A stretch of 60,966 nt of DNA from Pseudaeromonas paramecii (GTDB taxonomy: Bacteria; Pseudomonadota; Gammaproteobacteria; Enterobacterales; Aeromonadaceae): NCBI RefSeq assembly GCF_039540575.1, contig NZ_BAABFC010000011.1, positions 1 through 60,966 on the forward strand, given 5' to 3'. The notes under the pieces were generated by a model that saw nothing but the letters and a program-made list of their open reading frames with translations, did no database searches and was not told the origin of the DNA. The position numbers and the translations under genes are program-made. Shown in pieces: positions 45,101-56,899 of the stretch. The number at the start of each line of letters is the position of its first letter. The stretch's first letter is position 1.

Positions 45101-46441
45101 GTTCATGGACAGGCTCAGGGAGTAGGGATCAGTCACCTCATAGCTGTGCCACTTACGATCCACCGGGTGGTAAACGGTGATGGCATAGCGATAGTACTTG
45201 CCGACCAGGCTGGTGTCACCGGTGTAAGACCAGGCACCGGAGGCATTGTCCAGGGTCATGGCTTCGGTGGACGCGACGCTCTTATCCTCGTTGTAGATCA
45301 CCAGGCTGACTGCGGTGGCAGTCGGCGCCCACAGACGGAAGGTCACGCCATCGTCGGCCACCATGGCGCCATAGCTCAGCTCCTTGGCGGATTCAGCATA
45401 CAGATCATCCAGACCACCGGCGGTCTGCACATAGGTGCCGGCCAGCAGGGTGCCCTTGCTGTCCAGCGCCACGGCAGCGACCTGATTCTTCAGGACGGCC
45501 TTCAGGGTATCGGCATCCACATTGCTCGGCAGGCTGAAGGCGGTGAAACCAGACAGGTGCGGATAGGCGGCCTTCTGCTCATCGGTCAGTTCGGTGGCGG
45601 TCAGCTTGATGAATTTATCAGTGACCTTGCCATCTTCACCCGCGACTATGGTGCCGTTGTTGGCGGAGTAGTACAGGCGCACAAACTTGGCATCCGCCAG
45701 GGAGCTGTCACTCCACACCAGGGTGTTGGCATCGATCAGGTGCGCACTGGCCGCGGAGAACATGTCGAAGGAGGTGTTGGCCTTCCAGTCGGCATAGGCA
45801 TCCTGCTTGGCGTCATAGAACTGCCGATCGCCCTCGCGGGCGGTGACGGTGCGATCGCTAAAATTGGCCAACTTGAGGGCATAGCTGCCATCGTTGTTAT
45901 CGCCCAGGATCTTGTTCTGACCGGCATCCCGCACGATCAGGTTGACGCAGGCAGTGGCATCATCCATGGCCCCGTCTTTGAGTTTGAGATCCCAGTAAGG
46001 GCCGTATTCGTCATAGCCAGTGGGGGTGTTCTGCGCAGAGCCCCAAGCTGCAGCTTCACCGTTCTCGGTATCCCCGTCGGTGCTCAGCAGCTGACCGTCA
46101 TCGGCATCGGTCGCCAGAGCTTGGCAGGTGTCCTGGTTATAGAGCCACAGGCTGTAGTTGGCCCAGGGCGTGCCAGTCGCATCCCGGCCACTCTTGGCCG
46201 CGGCACTGTTGGAGGAGAGATCCGGATCCACCAGGTAGAGACGAATGGTGTTGGCATCGGCAGGCGCCACATCAGCCTCGGCCGCGACGGTATCGGACGG
46301 CAGAGCAGGAGCGGCGTAGCTAAAATTGCTGTCTGAGGTAAATCCACCGCTCTCGTTGGAGTCAGAGCCACAGCCTGCCATGGCCAGCGCCACGACACTG
46401 GGCATTACCAGCAGGGCAAGTCTTTTGAATCGTAAGTCCAT
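42176..46441 (-). CDS. Pullulanase, surface lipoprotein type (GH13), copy 1
   Basis: The 1421-residue enzyme cleaves alpha-1,6 links in pullulan and branched maltodextrins. A lipoprotein signal peptide ends at LAMAGC (Cys24) with Gly at +2, so outer-membrane sorting is expected. N-terminal starch-binding/PUD-like domains (about 60-340) are followed by a CBM48-like domain (GVTFRLWAPTATAVSLVIY), the type I pullulanase signature FNWGYDP (about 616), and GH13 regions MDVVYNHTN, FRFDLNG (nucleophile Asp about 733), SEGWDYGE (acid/base Glu about 763) and KHDNQ (about 897). About 250 C-terminal residues have no assigned fold. The start at 46439-46441 has AAGGGAAACAGT upstream. Klebsiella PulA is carried to the surface by a type II system; none is encoded here. 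Confidence 0.94.
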   Translation of the reverse strand: MDLRFKRLALLVMPSVVALAMAGCGSDSNESGGFTSDSNFSYAAPALPSDTVAAEADVAPADANTIRLYLVDPDLSSNSAAAKSGRDATGTPWANYSLWLYNQDTCQALATDADDGQLLSTDGDTENGEAAAWGSAQNTPTGYDEYGPYWDLKLKDGAMDDATACVNLIVRDAGQNKILGDNNDGSYALKLANFSDRTVTAREGDRQFYDAKQDAYADWKANTSFDMFSAASAHLIDANTLVWSDSSLADAKFVRLYYSANNGTIVAGEDGKVTDKFIKLTATELTDEQKAAYPHLSGFTAFSLPSNVDADTLKAVLKNQVAAVALDSKGTLLAGTYVQTAGGLDDLYAESAKELSYGAMVADDGVTFRLWAPTATAVSLVIYNEDKSVASTEAMTLDNASGAWSYTGDTSLVGKYYRYAITVYHPVDRKWHSYEVTDPYSLSLSMNSTYSQVVDLESADLKPAGWDDLKAPHTQLDNPAKIVTLETHIRDFSARDVSTPEAERGKYLAFTDTETVPVQHMMDLAKSGVTHMHLMPTFDIATINEDPAKRVDLPDPVSKLCELNSAMTSSEFSGYCDSAKTVQQVFEELEESDSKSNPVVQRFESYLRDYDSFNWGYDPFHYTVPEGSYASEAEGTTRIKEFREMVMAIKQNIGMNVVMDVVYNHTNAAGPSDDKSVLDKIVPWYYHRLDELSGDVEMSTCCSNTAPEHAMFAKLMSDSLVTWAKEYKIDSFRFDLNGFHPKAQMLDALAKVKTVNPDMFFYSEGWDYGETVNNTRFVTASQLNMGGTGISTYSDRLRDAVRGGGCCDDGTAVHTAQGFGNGAYVEPNTAISDDAAAKAAAMAQTDLVRLGMAGNLKDFVLTTYEGVPTKGSDMAYGSAPAGYAVDPFEVLNYVTKHDNQSIWDITQYKAADETTLDERVRMTALSQATVLLGQGIVFSDIGGEFLRSKSFNRDSYNSGDWFNWVDYTLEDNNYDKGYPRADKDSAKYDLIEHALAQFEKPTNSEMTQMLSYFKEMLKIRSSSELFTLGTGAKVMERVDFRNTGPEQVPGLIVMTLDDGTGVADLDAKLDAAVVIVNSSPSEQTVGDFIDGSGNAIALAGYQLHDVQTELGAASIGSGATFAEGEFTVPAWSVAVFVKPQGDAQGTGLPVSKKQDLSTVEPFSVPVYARGFGGTWDALETNQFAFTGADYSYTWTVEVTDDMLSENGTSMKVADADWSAINYGKCNSDDKLVPGTPLTLCAGGSTGDVPMDLTKAGTYTFTFKVVNKASPTLTLAIEEPAAACELLSDTNETPTLGDTQLALRGAHSSWNWDVQYKLGYKGNGIYEAVITEGTLTGGFKVSADSSAWDPQFFASQGGSLVTNMEPDVVYEAYGRFGGAGSDQGNNNIALSEGNWLFRLKLDTTAEMSGAGVKGTIDVCQLP

Positions 46442-46790
46442 ACTGTTTCCCTTGTTAGCCATTTTGCGAACGATGTCCGCTTGTAATATGAAATTCAGAA
46501 ACAACACTTCACATCCATGGTCGTTTTTGTTGAAACGCGTCATGCGGGTGTTTCGCGGCGTAATATAATGTTGCAGAGCTGCCGTAAATTGTGATCAGGT
46601 AAAGAAAAAAGGATCGGCGTAGGTTTCCGATAAGATCGCTTAACACATCTTTGCGAGCCAGATCTCGGTGATATGGCAGAAAACGGTTTCATGAAATGAA
46701 ATAATATTACGGAAATAAACAACAAACCGAGCGGTTTATTGACTAGACAGGCAGAAATTTGTTGCCCTAAAAAAGCAGATTAAGCAAAAA
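46442..46790 (-). promoter_or_regulatory. Upstream region of pullulanase copy 1
   Basis: About 350 AT-rich bases hold the promoter of copy 1. Visible elements are a palindrome AAACCG-AG-CGGTTT at 46724-46737, GAAAACGGTTTC near 46679-46690, and TGAAACGCGTCA near 46532-46543, all reminiscent of LacI-family operator halves. None is a perfect match to the box upstream of copy 2. No MalT-type box (GGAGGA) was found. No gene is seen. Confidence 0.4.
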
Positions 46791-46816
46791 AAACCGCTCG
46801 CCATGGCGAGCGGTTT
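46788..46816 (-). terminator. Rho-independent terminator of pullulanase copy 2
   Basis: A perfect 12-pair stem AAACCGCTCGCC / GGCGAGCGGTTT is followed on the minus strand by an eight-base T run. It shows that the tandem genes are separate transcription units. Confidence 0.93.
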
Positions 46817-46837
46817 TAGGTGAAAAGACCGTCTGAA

Positions 46838-49800
46838 TTACTGCAATTGGCAGACGTCGAAACTGCCCTTCACCCCGGCACCGGACATGGTGGCTTTGGT
46901 GTCCAGCGCCAGGCGGAACAACCAGGTTCCCTCAGCCAGATCCATGGTGTTGTTACCCGGATCCGACCCCTCACCACCGAAGCGACCATAGGCCTCATAC
47001 ACCACATCCGGCTGCATATCGGTCACCAGCGTACCGCCAGAGGTCGCGAAGAACTGCGGATCCCAACTGGTGGTGTTTGCGGCAATCTTGAAGCCACCGG
47101 TCAAGTCCACATCCGAAGAGATGGCCGCCTCATAGATGCCATCGCCCTTGTAGGTCAACTGATAGGCTGAATCCCAGGCCCAGGAGGAATGAGCCCCCCG
47201 CAGTGCCAGGGTGGTATCCCCCAGGGTCGGCGTCTCACTGGAATCATCCAGCAGGGTGCAGGCCTCGGCCTCTTCGGCAATCGCCAACGTCAGAGTCGGG
47301 CTGGTCTTGCTGGCCACTTTAAAGGTGAAGGTGTAGGTGCCGGCCTTCTCAAGTGCCATGGGGATGTTGCCACCACCGGAACACAGGGTCAGGGTGCTGC
47401 CGGCCTCCAGGGTGTCACCGTCACTGCAAATGCCGAAGTTGGCAGTAGACCAACTGGCATCGGCCACCTTGAGCTCGGCACCGTCATCGGAGAGCATGTC
47501 ATCCGTCACCTCAACCGACAGGGTGTAGCTGTAGTCAGCCCCGGTGAAGGTGAATTTGTTGGCATCGGCGGCGCTCCAGTTGCCGAACATGGCCTGGTTA
47601 CCCAAGGCGTAAACATCTACGTCGTAGGGTTCAACCGTGCTCATGTCCTGCTTCTTGGAGACCGGCAAGCCAGTGCCTTGAGCCTCGCCCTGCGCCTTGA
47701 CGAACACGGCCACCGACCAGGCCGGCACGGTGAACTGACCGTCGGCGAAGCTGGCACCATAACCGATGGAGGCAGAGCCTAGCGCGGTCTGGATGCTGCT
47801 TTGCGTGTAGCCGGAGAGAGTGATGGCATTGCCATCGCCGTCCTTGAAGTCACCAATGGTCTGGCTGCTACCGGAGGCATTTACCAGCACCACGATGCCA
47901 TCGTAGCTGCTGTCCAGATCGGTCTGGCCGGTACCGTCATCAAGGGTCATGACGATGAGGCCGTCCACCTGGTCACTCCCCACGTTGCGGAAGTCCACCC
48001 GGTTCATGACCTCAGCGCCGGTTCCCAGCGTGAACAACGGAGAAGACTGGCGCAGGCTGGCCAGCTCCTGGTAGAAGCTGTTCATCTCGGCAATCTCGGT
48101 GGCACCCGGCGCCCCCACCACGTCCTTGATCGAGGCGATCAGGGAGTAGTTGTCACCGTCCTTGTCGTAACGGGGCAAGCCAACGTCGTAGTTGTTGGTC
48201 TGCATGCTGTAGTCGACCTTGTTGTACCAGTCGCCTGAGTTGTAGGAGTCACGTTCGAATGACTTGGAACGCAGCAACTCGGAGCCTTGCTGGTCAAACG
48301 CGATCCCCTGTCCCAGCAGCACGGTGGCCAGGGAGAGCCCCTGCATCCGCACCCGGGTGGCCATATCGGCATCGGTGGAGGCCTTGTAGGCGATGATGTC
48401 GAAGAGGGTCTGGTTATCGTGTTTGGACACGTAGTTCTGCACTTCAATGGGATCCTGGGCATAACCTGCCGCTACTCCGTTGTAATCGAAGTCGGAACCC
48501 ACCTTGGGAGTGCCCTCGTAATCCACCAGCACATAGTCCTTCAGGTTACCGGCCATCCCCAGACGGGTCAGATCCGCCAGGTGACGGGCGTCATCCTGGG
48601 TCATGGCATCCTCTTCGTTGGCCAGGACATAGGCGCCGTTGCCAAAGCCCTGATTCTTGCGAATGGAGCTGCCTGAATCGAAAGGACCACCGCCACGCAC
48701 CGCATCCCGCAGGCGATCGGAGAAGGTACCTATGCCGGTGCCGGTCAGGTTCAACTGGGTAGCCGCCGTGAAGCGATCGCCTTGACCGGCATCCCAGCCT
48801 TCGCCCAAGAAGTACATCTCAGAGTCCACCGCCTTGGTCTTGGCCAGGGCATCCACCATCAGACTCTTGGGGATGTAGCCCATGAGATCGAAGCGGAAGG
48901 CGTCGATCTTGTACTCCTGGGTCCAGGTGAGTAGGGAGTCTTCCATCAGCTTGGCGAACATGGCGTGCTCCGGCGCAGAGTCGGAACAGCAGGTAGCGCT
49001 TTCCACCGTACCCGTGGTTTCGTCCAGGCGTTGGTAATACCAGGGGACTATCTTATCCAGCACAGAGGAATCCGCAGTCGGTCCGGCAGCATTGGTGTGG
49101 TTGTACACCACATCCATCACCACGTTCATGCCGATGTCTTCCTTGATGGCCTTGACCATCTTGCGGAACTCGAGGATACGGGCGGTACCGTCGGCATCCG
49201 AGGCGTAGGAGCCCTCAGGCGTGGTGTAGTGGAAGGGGTCATAACCCCAGTTGAAGGAGTCGGTATCGGCGATCATCAGGTTGAGGGTCTGCACCGCCTT
49301 GGAGTCCTTGTCCAGGGAAGCCAACACCTCGGCCACCGTGCTATCGCTGGTGCAATAGCTGGCAAACTCGCTGGCCGCCACGGCACTATTGACCTCGCAC
49401 AGATGGCTGAAGCTATCGTTCAGGTTAGCCACCTGATCCGGGTCTTCATCGACCGAGGCGATATCAAATACCGGCATCAACTCCATATGGGTCACACCGG
49501 CGGCGGCCAAGGCCTTCAGGTGTTGCACCGCCAGGGAGTTGGCCTCGGTCAATGCCAGGTACTTGCCCCGCTCGCTGGCATCGATACCGGTGTCAAAGGC
49601 TGTCAGATCCCGTAGATGTGATTCGTGCAGCACCATCTTAGCCAAATCGGCTTCACTGGTCTGGGCATGGGGGGCCTGCAGGCTGTCCCAGCCATCAGGC
49701 TTGAGGGCCTCTGAGTCCAGATCCACCACCTGGCTGTACTCGGAGTTCATGGACAGGCTCAGGGAATAGGGATCGGTCACCTCATAGCTGTGCCAAGCCT

Positions 49801-51079
49801 GATCGGCCGGGTGGTAGACGGTGATGGCATAGCGGTAGTACTGACCTACCAGACTGCTGTCACCGCTGTAGGACCAGGAGCCGGAGTCGCTGTCCAGGGT
49901 CATTGCATTGGTGGAGACGACGCTCTTGTCCTCGTCGTAGATCACCAGGCTGACGGCGGTGGCGGTGGGGGCCCACAGGCGGAAGGACACGCCATCATCA
50001 GACACCTGGGCGCCATAGCTCAATGCGGTGGCCGCATCGGCATAGAGATCATCCAGGGCGCCGGCGGTCTGCACATAGGTGCCGGCCAACAGGCTGCCTT
50101 CACTATCCAGCGCCACTGCGGCGATCTGGTTCTTCAACACCGCCTTGACGGTGTCGGCGGTCACATCGCTGGGCAGACTAAAAGCCTTATAGCCAGACAG
50201 GTGGGGGAAGGCTGCCTGCTGTTCGTCGGTCAACTCGGTCGCCGTCAGCTTGATGAAGTCGGCCGTGACCTTGCCATCATCATCCGCGCTGATGGTGCCG
50301 CCATTGGCGGAATAGTACAGACGGACAAACTTGGCATCTGCCAGGTTGTCATCGTTCCACACCAGGGTGTTGGCATCGATGAGATGCGCCGCCGCATCGG
50401 TGAACATGCCGGAGGACAGATTGGCCTTCCAGGCATCGTAGGCATCCTGCTTCTTGTCATACAGGGTGCCATCGCCTTCCCGCACCGAGACGGTACGGTC
50501 GGCATAATCCGCCAGGGTGATGATGGTGTTGTCATCACCCAGCAACTTGCCGGTGCCATCCCGCACGATCAGACTGACACAGGCACCGTCTGTGGTCAGC
50601 GCATCGTCCGCCAACTTGAGATCCCAATAGGGGCCGTAGTCGTCAGAGCCCGTCGGCGTGTTGGCGGTATAGTCCCAGCCGGCACCATCTTCTGCGGCCG
50701 TCCCGTCCACCAATTGACCATCATCATCCGCGACGGCCAAACCGGAGCAGGTGCTGTCGTTCCACATGTACAGGTTGTAGGTGGAGTAGGCCGGGCTGGC
50801 GGTGGCGGAGGTTGAGGTGGCCGCCGACGAGGCGGTGCTGCTCAGTTCGGGATCCACCAGATAGAAACGCAGCGTGTTAGCGTCTTCTGGCGTCGCATCA
50901 TTCTCAGCCGAGACGGTTGCATCCGGCAGGCTGGCCGCCGTATAGGTAAAGACGCTGTCTTCCGTGAAGCCGTCAGAGCTGGTGGTGGAATCATCAGAGT
51001 CGAAGACACAGCCACTCATGCTAAGAGCAACGACACTGGGCATCACCAGCAGCGCGAGCCGTTTAAATCGTAAGTCCAT
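46838..51079 (-). CDS. Pullulanase, surface lipoprotein type (GH13), copy 2
   Basis: The 1413-residue paralogue of the previous gene has the same start context (AACAAGGGAAA...ATGGACTTACG), nearly the same signal peptide and a lipobox LSMSGC with Val at +2. The catalytic set is complete: FNWGYDP (about 610), MDVVYNHTN, FRFDLMG (nucleophile Asp about 729), GEGWDAG (Glu about 760) and KHDNQ (about 888). Domain order matches copy 1 throughout, including the extra C-terminal region (LALRGAHSSWAWDSAYQL). The two diverge most in the N-terminal domain, the linkers and around the active-site loops, so it is an old tandem duplication with possible specialisation. Upstream lies a perfect LacI-type operator. 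Confidence 0.94.
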   Translation of the reverse strand: MDLRFKRLALLVMPSVVALSMSGCVFDSDDSTTSSDGFTEDSVFTYTAASLPDATVSAENDATPEDANTLRFYLVDPELSSTASSAATSTSATASPAYSTYNLYMWNDSTCSGLAVADDDGQLVDGTAAEDGAGWDYTANTPTGSDDYGPYWDLKLADDALTTDGACVSLIVRDGTGKLLGDDNTIITLADYADRTVSVREGDGTLYDKKQDAYDAWKANLSSGMFTDAAAHLIDANTLVWNDDNLADAKFVRLYYSANGGTISADDDGKVTADFIKLTATELTDEQQAAFPHLSGYKAFSLPSDVTADTVKAVLKNQIAAVALDSEGSLLAGTYVQTAGALDDLYADAATALSYGAQVSDDGVSFRLWAPTATAVSLVIYDEDKSVVSTNAMTLDSDSGSWSYSGDSSLVGQYYRYAITVYHPADQAWHSYEVTDPYSLSLSMNSEYSQVVDLDSEALKPDGWDSLQAPHAQTSEADLAKMVLHESHLRDLTAFDTGIDASERGKYLALTEANSLAVQHLKALAAAGVTHMELMPVFDIASVDEDPDQVANLNDSFSHLCEVNSAVAASEFASYCTSDSTVAEVLASLDKDSKAVQTLNLMIADTDSFNWGYDPFHYTTPEGSYASDADGTARILEFRKMVKAIKEDIGMNVVMDVVYNHTNAAGPTADSSVLDKIVPWYYQRLDETTGTVESATCCSDSAPEHAMFAKLMEDSLLTWTQEYKIDAFRFDLMGYIPKSLMVDALAKTKAVDSEMYFLGEGWDAGQGDRFTAATQLNLTGTGIGTFSDRLRDAVRGGGPFDSGSSIRKNQGFGNGAYVLANEEDAMTQDDARHLADLTRLGMAGNLKDYVLVDYEGTPKVGSDFDYNGVAAGYAQDPIEVQNYVSKHDNQTLFDIIAYKASTDADMATRVRMQGLSLATVLLGQGIAFDQQGSELLRSKSFERDSYNSGDWYNKVDYSMQTNNYDVGLPRYDKDGDNYSLIASIKDVVGAPGATEIAEMNSFYQELASLRQSSPLFTLGTGAEVMNRVDFRNVGSDQVDGLIVMTLDDGTGQTDLDSSYDGIVVLVNASGSSQTIGDFKDGDGNAITLSGYTQSSIQTALGSASIGYGASFADGQFTVPAWSVAVFVKAQGEAQGTGLPVSKKQDMSTVEPYDVDVYALGNQAMFGNWSAADANKFTFTGADYSYTLSVEVTDDMLSDDGAELKVADASWSTANFGICSDGDTLEAGSTLTLCSGGGNIPMALEKAGTYTFTFKVASKTSPTLTLAIAEEAEACTLLDDSSETPTLGDTTLALRGAHSSWAWDSAYQLTYKGDGIYEAAISSDVDLTGGFKIAANTTSWDPQFFATSGGTLVTDMQPDVVYEAYGRFGGEGSDPGNNTMDLAEGTWLFRLALDTKATMSGAGVKGSFDVCQLQ

Positions 51080-51442
51080 ACTATTTCCCTTGTTAGTCAT
51101 ATTCCAAAACAACGCCGGTTTGTTATCGGAACGTCGCCAACAACCTTGGCGACCCTCGTTTATGCAGCGAAGACCACTGACGCAGCACGCTTGGCGCGGA
51201 ATATAAAGAGCGACAACACAGGTAATTTGTGACCTAACGAGTAAATTGCATCGGCTTAGCATCCCTTAACCTAGGCTGACCTTTTTTTGTGACCTTAAGC
51301 AGAGGCAAAGACTTGAAAGCGCTTTCAGTTTTTGCCTCAAGACAGGTAATTCTTGTTCAGCAATGGGATAACTGAATCTGGCCCGTATGGGCCTATACCC
51401 GTCGGGCAAAAAAGATTCGGCAGGCAGATGGCGCCGTCGGCG
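51080..51442 (-). promoter_or_regulatory. Upstream region of pullulanase copy 2
   Basis: This 363-bp region holds the promoter of copy 2. It includes the LacI-type palindrome described separately and two direct copies of TTTGTGACCT (51226-51235 and 51286-51295, 60 bp apart), each a CRP-like half site (TGTGA). A T-rich TTTATAT near 51200-51206 is a possible -10. The asnC end of the region carries an imperfect hairpin around 51380-51408. No gene is seen. Confidence 0.5.
51314..51327. promoter_or_regulatory. LacI-family operator, perfect palindrome
   Basis: TGAAAGCGCTTTCA is a perfect 14-base palindrome with the central CG typical of LacI/GalR-family operators. Flanking inverted arms GAGGCAAA (51302-51309) and TTTGCCTC (51331-51338) extend the dyad with a one-base offset. 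It lies about 235 bp upstream of pullulanase copy 2. The regulator is not in this window. Confidence 0.7.
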
Positions 51443-51904
51443 CTATAACGAGATTTGCCGTTGGATGGGGCTACTGAGGGAGATCAGGGTCTCGGTGGAC
51501 TGGATCTCGTCGATGGACTGGATGCGGTTGATCAGCAGCTGGTGCAGCTCGTCGATGGAGCGGGTACGCACCTTGATGAAGATGTTGTAGTGCCCTGTGG
51601 TGTAATGAGCCTCCGTCACCTCCGGCAGGCGATGCAACTGCTCGATAGCCCGACCATAGTCCTTGGCGCTCTTGAGGTTGATGCCGATGAAACAGCAGAC
51701 GTCGAAGCCCAAGGACTGAGGATCCAATGTGATCTGGGCACCCGTGATGATGCCGGCCTGCCTGAGCTTCTCCACCCGTACATGGATGGTAGCCGGGCTG
51801 ACGCCATTGAGTTTGGCCAGCTCGGCATAGGGCGTCCGGGCATTGTCCACCAGGGCAGTCAGTATCTTGCGGTCCAGATCATCGATCTGATAATGAGCGG
51901 CCAC
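51443..51904 (-). CDS. asnC: AsnC, Lrp-family transcriptional regulator
   Basis: The 153-residue protein matches E. coli AsnC closely: IDDLDRKILTALVDNARTPYAELAK, GVSPATIHVRVEKLRQAGIITGA (helix-turn-helix) and the ligand-binding half VTEAHYTTGHYNIFIKV with the C-terminal IDEIQSTETLISL. AsnC activates asnA in response to asparagine; asnA is not in this window. It begins with GTG at 51902-51904, which has GAGG seven bases upstream; no in-frame ATG fits better. Confidence 0.93.
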   Translation of the reverse strand: MAAHYQIDDLDRKILTALVDNARTPYAELAKLNGVSPATIHVRVEKLRQAGIITGAQITLDPQSLGFDVCCFIGINLKSAKDYGRAIEQLHRLPEVTEAHYTTGHYNIFIKVRTRSIDELHQLLINRIQSIDEIQSTETLISLSSPIQRQISL

Positions 51905-51992
51905 TTTTCAGCCTCATAAATAAACAAACGATAAAATATCGGCACCAAGATTAAACAAAAAAAAGCAAAGGCGGGGAATTTATTGTTGGGTA

Positions 51993-52170
51993 TTGAACGA
52001 AAACGCAAAAATACTGATGATTGCCTCGTTTTCAGCCGCGGTGATCCGCGCTTCCGACCATCAGGAGCTGGTCGGGACTTGGCACTGAATTCCGGGCCAT
52101 TCGCTCCACCCACGTTGAATGACCCATCATTCCTCTTTCGCCAGCCGTCCTAGGACGGCTGTTCTTTTTT
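51993..52170 (+). ncRNA. Candidate small RNA
   Basis: The plus strand of the asnC upstream region has a strong terminator (CAGCCGTCC / GGACGGCTG at 52142-52161, followed by TTCTTTTTT) with no gene before it. Upstream lie two more perfect hairpins: CGCGG-TGAT-CCGCG (52037-52050) and CCGACCA / TGGTCGG (52054-52075) with AGGAG in its loop. A possible promoter is TTGAAC (51993-51998) with GATGAT (52016-52021), 17 bp apart, which predicts a transcript of about 140 bases. It matches no small RNA I recognise. Confidence 0.45.
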
Positions 52171-52184
52171 CCAGCCGCCTTGTC

Positions 52185-52919
52185 TCACTGCGCCATCAGC
52201 TGCTCGGCCTTGCTTTGCCACTGAGCCGCCTTGGCCGCATCCCGCTCAAAGCCCAGCGCCTTGGCCATCTCCGGTGGCAGCGGCAACAGTCCCCGCTCAT
52301 ACAGGCTGGCGATGAAGCGGGCCAGGCTCGGCGAGGCCTGTTGGGCGTAATTCAGGATCGCCACCCGCCGCACCTGGGCCTCCGGTGCAGCCATGCTGCG
52401 CAAAAACGTCTGTCGGGCCGCCTCATCCTGCCCCACCATCACAGGCACCCCCTGTTCGTTCAAGGCCTGAAACCAGGACAGGCAGGCCTGCAGGTTCTGC
52501 TGCTGGCACAGGGTATCCAGCAGACCGAAGGACTCCTTGAGCAAGGGATCGGCCATCAGGGCGGGCCAGTTATCCAACTGGGCCTGGTTCAGCTGGCCAT
52601 CCGGCGACAATCGCATCAAGGGTTTGTGGGCCTGGGCACTGAGCAAGCCGGCATAGAGCAGGGTGGCCACCGGATCCGCCGGCACCCTGGGCTTGAGCAG
52701 CGCGGCCAGGTGCTGGTACTGACCATCACCGCCATCCCGCAGCACGGGCTCGGTCACCAGGCTCAGATAGGCCAGGGGTGACTGGTGCAAGGAGAGATCC
52801 ACGAAACGGCTCGCCAGGGCATGGTACTCCTGCTCGGCAGTGGGCGGAGCGACTTCGGTGGCCTGCAGGGCGGGCAGGGTCAAACAGCTCAACAAGAGGG
52901 CAAGGCAACGCAGTGACAT
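52185..52919 (-). CDS. Exported protein of unknown function (possible Sel1/TPR-like helical repeats)
   Basis: The 244-residue product begins with a signal peptide (SLRCLALLLSCLTLPALQA, cleavage probably after ALQA). The mature part is helical, with LLYAGLLSAQ, LCQQQNLQACLSWFQALNEQG and a closing AAKAAQWQSKAEQLMAQ that resembles a Sel1 repeat end. Two cysteines in LCQQQNLQAC fit that repeat type. No enzyme motif is seen. The ATG at 52917-52919 has GGAG seven bases upstream. It follows metH, beyond the metH terminator, on the same strand. Confidence 0.7.
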   Translation of the reverse strand: MSLRCLALLLSCLTLPALQATEVAPPTAEQEYHALASRFVDLSLHQSPLAYLSLVTEPVLRDGGDGQYQHLAALLKPRVPADPVATLLYAGLLSAQAHKPLMRLSPDGQLNQAQLDNWPALMADPLLKESFGLLDTLCQQQNLQACLSWFQALNEQGVPVMVGQDEAARQTFLRSMAAPEAQVRRVAILNYAQQASPSLARFIASLYERGLLPLPPEMAKALGFERDAAKAAQWQSKAEQLMAQ

Positions 52920-53007
52920 GGGGCATCTCCAATACGGCGGGGCTGGCATTATGGCCGGGCCCCATCACAAAACCAGCCGTGGCAACCCGGCTTTGCGGGC
53001 CAGCTAA

Positions 53008-53030
53008 CAAAAAGGGCGCCAGCGGCGCCC
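53008..53030 (-). terminator. Rho-independent terminator of metH
   Basis: GGGCGCC / GGCGCCC with a three-base loop is followed on the minus strand by TTTTTG, eight bp beyond the metH stop. Confidence 0.9.
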
Positions 53031-53037
53031 TCGGATT

Positions 53038-56763
<3,726 letters not shown>

Positions 56764-56880
56764 TTGGATAATCCTCTTTTACTGCTGGATGCCCGGCTCC
56801 GTCCTGGAACCGAGGATGCGTATTGGTCTAGAGCACCGCGGCTGGACAAGCCAGGCGCTCCACTGTCAGGATGGCTGACA
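56764..56880 (-). promoter_or_regulatory. Structured metH leader
   Basis: Between metH and the divergent alkyltransferase-like gene the minus strand can form GAGC...GCTC around CTGG/CCAG near 56826-56860. A nine-pair hairpin CTCGGTTCC / GGAGCCGGG lies near 56787-56813. It does not match the SAH or cobalamin riboswitch cores that I know, and no Met box was found, so any regulation is unassigned. Confidence 0.4.
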
Positions 56881-56899
56881 TTGTGTGCATGATAGCAAG

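Noticed and set aside
43640..46336. 898-residue open frame antisense to pullulanase copy 1
   Set aside because: It is a compositional shadow of a gene with clear catalytic motifs.
51380..51415. Terminator of asnC
   Set aside because: The T run lies before, not after, the hairpin in the direction of asnC transcription.
56764..56880. SAH or cobalamin riboswitch before metH
   Set aside because: The hairpins do not show the conserved core of either class, and the region is too short for a cobalamin riboswitch.
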